This document shows positions 1 to 5,329 of a stretch of DNA of 5,602 nt, in pieces. Both the position numbers and the translations under genes were made by a program. This DNA is from Bacillota bacterium (GTDB lineage Bacteria; Bacillota; Clostridia; Acetivibrionales; DSM-1351): positions 1-5,602 of the forward strand of contig JAEZKZ010000080.1 of NCBI GenBank assembly GCA_023415305.1. The letters are read 5' to 3'. How positions within the stretch are numbered: the stretch's first letter is position 1; the number at the start of each line of letters is the position of its first letter. A model generated the notes under the pieces. That model was not told the DNA's origin, searched no databases, and was given only the letters and a program-made list of their open reading frames with translations.

Positions 1-13
1 GGAAAGCGCACAT
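1..13 (-). CDS. possible start of a divergent gene (edge fragment)
   Basis: On the minus strand an AGGAGG sits at 29-24, followed ten bases later by an ATG at 13-11 that opens Met-Cys-Ala-Phe before the window ends. A strong Shine-Dalgarno sequence on the minus strand of a non-coding stretch suggests a divergently transcribed gene, but four codons cannot identify a product and the spacing is slightly long. The alternative is that the edge holds the 3' end of a + strand gene: frame 1 is open to a TAA at 64-66 and frame 2 to a TAG at 68-70. Neither tail resembles a histidine kinase C terminus or any family I recognise. Confidence 0.25.
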
Positions 14-18
14 GGCCA

Positions 19-123
19 ATTAACCTCCTTTATTCGCCTTATAGCGGTAAAGGATATATATTTTAATTAGATTTTGTGGCCGCTAAGCGGCTCAAAGCCA
101 CTAAAGTGGCTTAGGAGGTTAAT
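19..123. repeat. 11-bp inverted repeat carrying a Shine-Dalgarno on each strand
   Basis: ATTAACCTCCT at 19-29 is the exact reverse complement of AGGAGGTTAAT at 113-123. The right arm is the ribosome binding site plus spacer of the response-regulator gene. The left arm, read on the minus strand, is the ribosome binding site of the possible divergent gene. The arms are about 83 bases apart and enclose AT-rich DNA and two short hairpins. The repeat may only reflect two strong Shine-Dalgarno sites, but the match extends five bases beyond the AGGAGG core. Confidence 0.7.
76..118 (+). promoter_or_regulatory. tandem hairpins abutting the ribosome binding site of the response-regulator gene
   Basis: Two perfect short hairpins lie side by side. 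The first pairs GCCGC at 79-83 with GCGGC at 87-91 around a three-base loop. The second pairs AAGCCACT at 95-102 with AGTGGCTT at 105-112 around a two-base AA spacer, so its loop must open slightly in RNA. The second stem ends at 112 and AGGAGG begins at 113. GCCAC at 97-101 could instead pair with GTGGC at 76-80, which gives two mutually exclusive folds. No U-tract follows, so neither hairpin is an intrinsic terminator. A role in translation control is inferred from position only. Confidence 0.5.
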
Positions 124-744
124 ATGAATGTACTGGTAGTTGACGATGATAAACTTGTTTGCGTTTCACTAAAAACCATTTTAGAAGCTGATTCCGAAAT
201 CAGTGTTATCGGTATAGGAAATAACGGACAGCAGGCAATTGAACTATATCACCAGCTTCAGCCCGATATTCTCCTTATGGACATAAGAATGGAAGTAATG
301 ACAGGGTTGGAGGCAGGAGAAGTACTGTTAAAGCAATACCCAAGTGCCCGTATTTTATATCTTACGACCTTTTCTGATGATTCATATATTATAACTGCTC
401 TTAAAATCGGCGCTAAAGGTTATTTATTAAAACAAAATTTTGAAAGTATTGTTCCTGCGCTAAAGGCTGTATTTATGGGGCAAAGTGTATTTGGTAACGA
501 AATAATAACAAAGCTTCCAAGTCTGATTCATGGAAGCTGTACACTCTCCTTTTCAAAATTTGATCTTACAGAGAAGGAGGTAGAACTTCTGGTGCATATT
601 TCAGAAGGCCTTAGTAACAAGGAGATTTCAGAAGTAATGTATTTAAGCGAGGGAACTATCAGAAACTATATAAGCATCCTTTTAGAAAAGCTTCAGCTTA
701 GAGACAGGACACAGCTGGCAATCTTTTATTACAAGAACAGGTAA
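124..744 (+). CDS. NarL/FixJ-family response regulator with LuxR-type HTH
   Basis: This is a 206-residue cytoplasmic two-component response regulator that should bind DNA when phosphorylated by a sensor kinase. The receiver domain (about 1-118) shows the acidic cluster D7-D9, a phospho-acceptor D53 in LLMDIRM, conserved hydroxyl residues T81/T82 and the switch lysine K103 in KGYLLK. A LuxR-type helix-turn-helix occupies about 147-204, with LTEKEVELL, GLSNKEIS and the recognition segment SEGTIRNYIS. Length and domain order are normal for the family. The start is secure: AGGAGG at 113-118 lies five bases upstream of the ATG. One oddity is that the usual DxxMP motif reads DIRME, with Glu57 in place of the conserved proline. 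No histidine kinase is visible on either side, so the partner is either left of the window or elsewhere in the genome. The target genes are unknown. Confidence 0.93.
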   Translation: MNVLVVDDDKLVCVSLKTILEADSEISVIGIGNNGQQAIELYHQLQPDILLMDIRMEVMTGLEAGEVLLKQYPSARILYLTTFSDDSYIITALKIGAKGYLLKQNFESIVPALKAVFMGQSVFGNEIITKLPSLIHGSCTLSFSKFDLTEKEVELLVHISEGLSNKEISEVMYLSEGTIRNYISILLEKLQLRDRTQLAIFYYKNR

Positions 745-890
745 CCGTAGTATTAGTTCTACTCTACAAATGCATAACCGAGCTTAGTCCAAGGGTATAC
801 TAACATGGAAAATTTAGTTTCTATGTTTTAGTAACATCTATGTTCTTATTAAGAAGTTTACCAATTACTATGTGTAAAGGGAAATGGGCT
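745..890 (+). other. spacer between response regulator and membrane protein gene
   Basis: I see no gene here. The only structure is a weak five-base hairpin, ATGTT at 823-827 with AACAT at 833-837. A TATACT at 796-801 resembles a -10 box, but no credible -35 lies at the right distance. No intrinsic terminator follows the response-regulator gene, so read-through into the membrane-protein gene is possible. An ATG at 840 is in frame with the next gene but lacks a ribosome binding site. Confidence 0.5.
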
Positions 891-1232
891 ATGCAATTGA
901 ATTACATTTTACTGTCCTTCCTGAATTCTGCTTTAACTATATTCGGTCAGGTATTATGGAAGCTCGGGCTAATGAAACCCTCAGGCTACAGTTTAAAGCT
1001 CTTTTATAACCCTCTGATACTTTCAGGAGTTATGGTTTACGGTATGTCAACTGTCCTATGGCTTTTTATACTCTCTAAGGTACCCTTTTCCGTTGCATAC
1101 CCTCTAAACAGTTTTGCTTATGTATTAAGTGTATTTATTGGCTTTTTTTTCTTTAAGGAGTCCCTTTCAATACAAAAGCTTATAGGTATTCTGCTTATTA
1201 TCGGAGGAGTAGTTTTTATTACGAAAGCATAA
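891..1232 (+). CDS. small four-helix DMT/EamA-family membrane protein, ArnE-like
   Basis: This is a 113-residue integral membrane protein with four predicted helices at about 4-24, 41-62, 66-88 and 94-111, the layout of small drug/metabolite-transporter half-proteins. The stretch WLFILSKVPFSVAYPLNS followed by FFFFKE and GILLIIGGVVF closely resembles the LxxxPLSLAYPxLS...FxE...IIGG pattern of ArnE-type flippase subunits and related EamA half-transporters. These act as dimers, moving lipid-linked sugars or small hydrophobic compounds across the membrane. The substrate cannot be told from sequence alone, and no glycosyltransferase partner is in view. I chose the ATG at 891 because AAAGGG at 876-881 precedes it by nine bases. 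Upstream in-frame ATGs at 840 and 870 would add 17 or 7 residues without a comparable ribosome binding site. A classical SMR multidrug exporter is less likely, because the first helix lacks the conserved membrane glutamate (EmrE Glu14). Confidence 0.82.
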   Translation: MQLNYILLSFLNSALTIFGQVLWKLGLMKPSGYSLKLFYNPLILSGVMVYGMSTVLWLFILSKVPFSVAYPLNSFAYVLSVFIGFFFFKESLSIQKLIGILLIIGGVVFITKA

Positions 1233-1242
1233 GCTTTTCAGC

Positions 1243-1271
1243 TTGAAAAATATTTTAAGATGTGGTACTCT
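1243..1271 (+). promoter_or_regulatory. candidate promoter for the T-box/leuS transcript
   Basis: TTGAAA at 1243-1248 matches five of six -35 consensus bases. Seventeen bases later is TACTCT at 1266-1271, a poor -10 box, but it is preceded by TGG at 1263-1265, giving an extended -10. Transcription would begin near 1278, upstream of T-box Stem I, as required. A second -10-like TAATAT at 1310-1315 would start transcription inside Stem I and is less plausible. Confidence 0.4.
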
Positions 1272-1503
1272 GTAGTATGTTGGTGCTAATACTTGTATCA
1301 ACACATGGTTAATATTAAACAGGTTATGAAGCGGAATAGTAAAGGTTTTTGTACCTAGGGAATGTATTCCCGACAGAGAGCTGTACATTGGGTGGAAGTA
1401 CAGCAGGTGACATACTTTGAACTCGCCGTGGAGCTGCTGCTAAAAACAGCCGTTTTCCTACGTTACAGGATATCAAGTGAGCTTTAAACACATTGAAGCT
1501 AAC

Positions 1504-1534
1504 AAGAGTGGTACCGCGGATTAACCCGTCTCTT
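1504..1534 (+). promoter_or_regulatory. T-box antiterminator
   Basis: AAGAG at 1504-1508 pairs with CTCTT at 1530-1534, and GCGG at 1516-1519 pairs with CCGT at 1526-1529. Between the two helices lies the seven-base bulge TGGTACC that receives the uncharged tRNA acceptor end. The 3' strand overlaps the left arm of the terminator, so the two structures are mutually exclusive. Confidence 0.9.
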
Positions 1535-1556
1535 TTATTAGAGGCGGGTTTTATAA
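1523..1556 (+). terminator. T-box-controlled intrinsic terminator
   Basis: AACCCGTCTC at 1523-1532 pairs with GAGGCGGGTT at 1541-1550, ten base pairs with one G-U, around an eight-base AT loop. The run TTTTAT and further U-rich sequence follow. This is the default OFF structure of the leader. Charged tRNA-Leu should favour it and uncharged tRNA-Leu should prevent it. Confidence 0.9.
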
Positions 1557-1618
1557 ATTTTATTACCAATAAAACACTGTTAAATTAAGGCTACAATTAT
1601 TTTAAAGGAGTTGATTAT

Positions 1619-4063
1619 ATGCCATACTCAGCAGATATAGATAGAAAGTGGCAGAAGAAGTGGACGGATACGGATATTTACAAGTTTAATCCTGAAAACA
1701 TTGACAAGAAGCTTTATTGCCTCGAAATGTTTTCATACCCCTCAGGTGCCAATTTGCATGTCGGACATTGGTATAACTATGGTCTGACTGATTCCTGGGC
1801 CAGAATGAAGAGAATGCAGGGTTATGAAGTCTTCCATCCAATGGGTTTTGATGCTTTCGGCCTTCCCGCTGAAAACTATGCTATCAAGACAGGTATTCAT
1901 CCTCAGGATTCTACGCTTAAGAATATTGAAACAATGGAAGGTCAGCTCAAGGAAATGGGAGCTACCTTTGACTGGAACTATGAAATAAAAACCTGTATGC
2001 CTGACTATTACAAGTGGACTCAGTGGCTGTTCCTGCAGCTTTACAAAGCAGGTCTGGCTTACAGAAAAAATGCACCTGTTAACTGGTGTCCAAAATGTAA
2101 TACCGTTCTCGCCAATGAACAGGTTGTCGACGGCGCCTGCGAAAGATGCGATACTGAAGTAACCAAACGTGACCTGACTCAGTGGTTCTTTAAGATCACA
2201 TCTTATGCCCAGGAGCTTTTAGATAAACTTGACACGATAGACTGGCCGGAGAAAACTAAAAAGATTCAGACCAACTGGATCGGACGTTCAGAGGGGGCCG
2301 AAATCTCCTTCAAGGTGGCCGGCCAGGATATAGAGTTTAAAGTATTTACCACAAGAGCAGATACTCTCTACGGAGTAACCTATGTTGTGCTGGCGCCGGA
2401 GAATCCCATAGTTGAGAAGATCACTACCGCTGACAACAGAGCATCAGTAGAAAACTATATCAAGGAAACAAAGAAGCAGACTGAAATAGAGAGACTCTCA
2501 ACTGTTAAGGAAAAGACAGGTGTGTTTACCGGCGCCTATGCTGTTCATCCCATAACAGGTGAACAGGTGCCAATTTGGATAGCAGATTATGTACTTGCAA
2601 GCTACGGTACAGGGTGTGTTATGGCAGTGCCTTCACATGACGAACGTGACTTTGACTTCGCTAAAAGGTATAATCTTCCAATAAAAAGAGTTATTAAGAG
2701 TGCCGACGGTGCTGCAGATGATCTTCCATATTGTGAATACGGTGTTCTGGTTAACAGTGCCGAATTTGACGGCATGTCCTCTGCCGACGGAAAGCTTGGA
2801 ATTGTTAAAAAGCTGGAGGCCGATAACAAAGGCAGCTTGAAAATTAATTACAGATTAAGAGACTGGTTGGTTTCCAGGCAGAGATATTGGGGTTCACCAA
2901 TCCCTGTCGTATATTGTGAGCACTGTGGAGAGGTTGCAGTACCCGAAAAGGATTTGCCGGTATTACTCCCTTATGATGTTGAGTTTGCACCTGACGGAGA
3001 ATCTCCTCTCAAGAAGAGTGAAGAGTTTATGAATACCACCTGTCCCAAGTGCGGAGGCCCTGCAAAAAGAGACCCTGACACGCTGGACACCTTCGTTTGC
3101 TCCTCCTTCTACTATTTAAGATATGCAGACAATAAGAATGAGGAAAAGGCCTTTGATACAGACTGGATAAACAAACTCCTGCCTGTTGACAAATATGTTG
3201 GCGGTGCCGAGCACGCGGCAATGCACTTGCTCTATGCAAGATTTATAACAAAAGCCCTCCGTGATCTGGGATATTTGAACTTTGATGAGCCATTCCTTTC
3301 ACTTGTTCATCAGGGAACAATCCTCGGCCCTGACGGGAATAGAATGAGTAAATCAAAAGGCAATACCATTTCACCTGACGACTACGTTAGAAAATATGGT
3401 TCAGATATATTCAGAATGTACCTTGGCTTCGGCTTTAACTATGTTGATGGAGGCCCCTGGAGTGATGATGGTATAAAAGCAATATCGCGCTTTACTGCCA
3501 GAATTGAGCGTCTTGTTGAAAGTCTGGCAGAACAAAAGTCCAATCAGGCCCGCACAGACCTTGACAAGGATGATAAGGAACTGAACTTTGTACGTCACAA
3601 TGCAATAAAGGGCGCAACTCAGGATACTGAGCGCTTCCAGTTCAATACCGCAATTTCACGCTGTATGGAGCTGGTAAATGCACTGTATAAATATGATGCT
3701 GAGGTTAAGACCAAGAATATCAAGCTGTTTGAAGAAACAATAACTGATTTGATAAAGCTCGTTTCACCATTTGCTCCTCACTTTGCAGAAGAAATGTGGG
3801 AACAGCTTGGTTATGAATACTCAATCTTTAACCAGAAGTGGCCTGAGTTTGATGAAAAGGCACTTGTAAAAGACACCATAGAAGTGGCTGTTCAAATAAA
3901 CGGTACTGTAAGGGGCAAGATAGAAATCTCTGCCACTGCCGATAACAGCGAAGCCGAAGCAGCAGCTCTTGCTGATGAAAAAATTCAGCAGTTCCTTGAA
4001 GGCAAGCAGGTTATGAAGGTAATTGTCGTTAAAGGCAGACTGGTTAACATTGTTGCAAAATAA
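1619..4063 (+). CDS. leuS: leucyl-tRNA synthetase
   Basis: This is a cytoplasmic class I synthetase that charges tRNA-Leu with leucine using ATP. At 814 residues it is complete and close to the Bacillus-type length. The HIGH signature is HVGH at 47-50 and the KMSKS signature is RMSKS at 575-579. The CP1 editing domain carries the threonine-rich TTRADT at 244-249 and GTGCVMAVPSHDERD at about 330-344, where D341 corresponds to the conserved editing aspartate. Two cysteine knuckles are present: CPKC 157-160 with CERC 174-177, and CEHC 433-436 with CPKC 475-478. An anticodon-binding helical domain follows (about 620-755), then the C-terminal domain beginning AVQINGTVRGK. The segment before KMSKS is short, so the large leucine-specific insertion of E. 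coli LeuRS is absent. AAAGGAG at 1604-1610 precedes the ATG by eight bases. The gene is controlled by the upstream leucine T-box and is probably monocistronic, given the terminator downstream. Confidence 0.98.
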   Translation: MPYSADIDRKWQKKWTDTDIYKFNPENIDKKLYCLEMFSYPSGANLHVGHWYNYGLTDSWARMKRMQGYEVFHPMGFDAFGLPAENYAIKTGIHPQDSTLKNIETMEGQLKEMGATFDWNYEIKTCMPDYYKWTQWLFLQLYKAGLAYRKNAPVNWCPKCNTVLANEQVVDGACERCDTEVTKRDLTQWFFKITSYAQELLDKLDTIDWPEKTKKIQTNWIGRSEGAEISFKVAGQDIEFKVFTTRADTLYGVTYVVLAPENPIVEKITTADNRASVENYIKETKKQTEIERLSTVKEKTGVFTGAYAVHPITGEQVPIWIADYVLASYGTGCVMAVPSHDERDFDFAKRYNLPIKRVIKSADGAADDLPYCEYGVLVNSAEFDGMSSADGKLGIVKKLEADNKGSLKINYRLRDWLVSRQRYWGSPIPVVYCEHCGEVAVPEKDLPVLLPYDVEFAPDGESPLKKSEEFMNTTCPKCGGPAKRDPDTLDTFVCSSFYYLRYADNKNEEKAFDTDWINKLLPVDKYVGGAEHAAMHLLYARFITKALRDLGYLNFDEPFLSLVHQGTILGPDGNRMSKSKGNTISPDDYVRKYGSDIFRMYLGFGFNYVDGGPWSDDGIKAISRFTARIERLVESLAEQKSNQARTDLDKDDKELNFVRHNAIKGATQDTERFQFNTAISRCMELVNALYKYDAEVKTKNIKLFEETITDLIKLVSPFAPHFAEEMWEQLGYEYSIFNQKWPEFDEKALVKDTIEVAVQINGTVRGKIEISATADNSEAEAAALADEKIQQFLEGKQVMKVIVVKGRLVNIVAK

Positions 4064-4133
4064 CAGCTATAAAACCTTTTTAAAGAAAATAACAGAAAAG
4101 CAGTAAATACAGTTCAACGTAAATAACCACGAT

Positions 4134-4171
4134 AGAGGAGCTAGGGGATTAACCTTCAGCTCCTTTAATTT
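4134..4171 (+). terminator. probable intrinsic terminator after leuS
   Basis: AGGAGCT at 4136-4142 pairs with AGCTCCT at 4158-4164. The stem may be extended outward by two weaker pairs and inward by AGG/CCT across one bulged C. The tail TTTAATTT follows. The stem is strong, but the U-tract is interrupted and the hairpin lies about 70 bases past the stop codon. It fits as the end of the leuS transcript. Confidence 0.6.
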
Positions 4172-4239
4172 CCTAAAATATTTCGGAAATGTATGGTAAA
4201 AGTCGAATAATGAAACATCTGTGTTGTTTGTATATAGTC

Positions 4240-4269
4240 TTTTCAAAAGCTATTTATTAATGATATAAT
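4240..4269 (+). promoter_or_regulatory. candidate promoter of the LysR-type regulator gene
   Basis: A perfect TATAAT at 4264-4269 is preceded, with an 18-base spacer, by TTTTCA at 4240-4245, which matches four of six -35 bases. A second perfect TATAAT at 4277-4282 has a poorer -35 partner. Both lie upstream of the chosen start at 4311. The upstream in-frame ATG at 4281 overlaps the second box, which argues against its use as a start codon. Confidence 0.5.
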
Positions 4270-4310
4270 TTGTTATTATAATGTGTTTATACTATATAAG
4301 GAGTACTTAT

Positions 4311-5192
4311 ATGGATATTAATCTGGAGTTATATAAAGTTTTTTATCATGTGGTTCAAACCGGAAGTATTTCAAAAGCGTCTCAGGAGCTTTTTATATCG
4401 CAGCCTGCGGTTAGTCAGTCTGTTAAGCAGCTTGAAGCAAAACTTGGCGGAAAGCTGTTTTACAGAACCCCTAAAGGGATAACTCTTACTCCTGAAGGTC
4501 AGGTTTTATATAAGTATATTGAGCAGGGCTACAACATGATAATGCTTGCCGAATCCAAATTTTCCGAAACAATTAATCTGGAAGCAGGAGTTATAAGAAT
4601 AGGTGCCAGCGATATGACTCTTAAATACTTTCTCCTGCCCCATCTTGAAGAGTTTCATAAGCAATACCCTAAAGTGCGTATAAAGGTAACGAATGGTACA
4701 ACCCCCGAAACCATAGATTCCTTGAAAAGAGGCTTGATTGATTTTGGTGTGGCAAGCCTTCCGTTTTCAGCAGACAGCTCTCTTGAAATAATGGAAGCTA
4801 TGGAGATTCAGGATTGTTTTGTATCAAATTACAGGTTTGGTGCATTGTGCGAAAAAGAGATATCAGTTAAGGAGCTTACCGACTATCCTATTATTATGTT
4901 GGAGAAGAATACCAGTACCAGAAAATATATAGATAGCTATTTGTCTTCTTACTCCGTTTCAATAATGCCTGAAATAGAACTGGCCACAAGTGACCTTCTG
5001 GTTCAGTTTGCAAGACGTGGGTTAGGCATTTCCTGTGTTGTAAGAAACTTTGCCGAAGAAGATATTAAAAACGGAAGTCTGTTTGAGCTTAAGCTTATAG
5101 AGAAAATTCCTTCAAGACAAATTGGAATAATAAAATTTAAAAATGTTCCACTAACTGCTGCAGCCAAACGGTTTATGGAATTGCTCCAATAG
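4311..5192 (+). CDS. LysR-family transcriptional regulator
   Basis: This is a 293-residue DNA-binding regulator, a typical length for the family, acting in the cytoplasm usually as a tetramer with a small-molecule effector. The N-terminal winged helix-turn-helix spans about 1-60: YKVFYHVVQTGSISKASQELFISQPAVSQSVKQLEAKLG, then LFYRTPKGITLTPEG. A linker helix (about 61-90) leads to the periplasmic-binding-like effector domain (about 93-290), opening with VIRIGAS and containing GLIDFGVAS and LVQFARRGLGISCV. The effector cannot be deduced. I chose the ATG at 4311 because AAGGAG at 4298-4303 lies seven bases upstream. The alternative at 4281 would add ten residues without a ribosome binding site and overlaps a promoter-like box. 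LysR genes often regulate a divergent neighbour, but here both neighbours run in the same direction, so the target is unclear. The adjacent PRPP synthetase gene or a distant locus are both possible. Confidence 0.95.
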   Translation: MDINLELYKVFYHVVQTGSISKASQELFISQPAVSQSVKQLEAKLGGKLFYRTPKGITLTPEGQVLYKYIEQGYNMIMLAESKFSETINLEAGVIRIGASDMTLKYFLLPHLEEFHKQYPKVRIKVTNGTTPETIDSLKRGLIDFGVASLPFSADSSLEIMEAMEIQDCFVSNYRFGALCEKEISVKELTDYPIIMLEKNTSTRKYIDSYLSSYSVSIMPEIELATSDLLVQFARRGLGISCVVRNFAEEDIKNGSLFELKLIEKIPSRQIGIIKFKNVPLTAAAKRFMELLQ

Positions 5193-5235
5193 TATAAAAT
5201 CCATCGTGTACTAACTTTCTGTCATAAATAACCTC

Positions 5236-5256
5236 TGATTATGAAATATATAATCA
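5236..5256. repeat. AT-rich palindrome with LysR-box spacing
   Basis: TGATTAT at 5236-5242 is the exact reverse complement of ATAATCA at 5250-5256, with seven bases between. The T at 5240 and the A at 5252 are symmetrically placed at the T-N11-A spacing of LysR-type binding sites. It lies between the LysR gene and the next gene. An all-AT-rich stem of this kind is a poor terminator, so an operator is the more attractive reading. AT-rich spacers produce such palindromes by chance, and binding is unproven. Confidence 0.4.
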
Positions 5257-5276
5257 ATTTGTATTACCGTAAACCC

Positions 5277-5307
5277 CTGACAAATATTAAAATCAGAATT
5301 GTAACAT
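5277..5307 (+). promoter_or_regulatory. candidate promoter of the PRPP synthetase gene
   Basis: CTGACA at 5277-5282 matches five of six -35 bases. TAACAT at 5302-5307, 19 bases later, matches four of six -10 bases. The long spacer makes this a moderate candidate. Transcription would begin about 15 bases upstream of the start codon, leaving a very short leader that contains the AGGAGG at 5318-5323. Confidence 0.35.
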
Positions 5308-5329
5308 AATAATTATCAGGAGGTTTATG

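Larger units (their letters stand above)
1318..1557 (+). promoter_or_regulatory. leucine T-box riboswitch (tRNA-Leu-sensing leader of leuS)
   Basis: This untranslated leader binds tRNA-Leu and controls transcription termination ahead of leuS. The T-box sequence AGAGTGGTACCGCGG is at 1505-1519. Stem I is visible: GCGG (1331-1334) pairs with CCGT (1426-1429) below the specifier loop, and the loop-E-like AGTA is at 1338-1341. Above it AAAG (1341-1344) pairs with CTTT (1415-1418), and TGTACCT (1350-1356) pairs with 1405-1412 with one bulged G. The distal AGAGAG is at 1375-1380, overlapping a terminal hairpin of GCTGTAC (1380-1386) with GTACAGC (1398-1404). The specifier is CTC (Leu) at 1422-1424, followed by a purine. 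Stem III is AGCTT (1480-1484) with AAGCT (1496-1500). The acceptor-binding bulge TGGT at 1509-1512 places U opposite discriminator A73, which bacterial tRNA-Leu carries. All elements agree with a leucine-specific leader. Confidence 0.95.

Noticed and set aside
1..70. C-terminal tail of a sensor kinase upstream of the response regulator
   Set aside because: The two long open + frames at the edge, ending at 66 and 70, show none of the glycine-rich ATPase or GTxVxxxLP-type ending expected of a histidine kinase.
840..890. Longer N terminus for the membrane protein starting at ATG 840 or 870
   Set aside because: Neither ATG has a ribosome binding site, and the added residues are not part of the conserved four-helix core. 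ATG 891 has AAAGGG nine bases upstream.
1235..1256. Possible terminator after the membrane-protein gene (TTTTCA with TGAAAA, loop GCT)
   Set aside because: The stem is six mostly A-T pairs and the following sequence is only weakly U-rich. It also overlaps the better-supported -35 box of the leuS promoter.
1167..1569. Minus-strand open frames across the end of the membrane-protein gene and the leuS leader
   Set aside because: They overlap the T-box, whose conserved RNA elements fully explain the sequence on the + strand. They have no ribosome binding sites and no recognisable protein features.
2602..3598. Three minus-strand open frames inside leuS
   Set aside because: They are antisense to a well-conserved leuS coding sequence, lack start signals, and encode unrecognisable, low-quality proteins.
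4281..4310. Longer N terminus for the LysR protein starting at ATG 4281
   Set aside because: This ATG overlaps a TATAAT promoter-like box and lacks a ribosome binding site. ATG 4311 follows AAGGAG by seven bases and gives the standard LysR N terminus.
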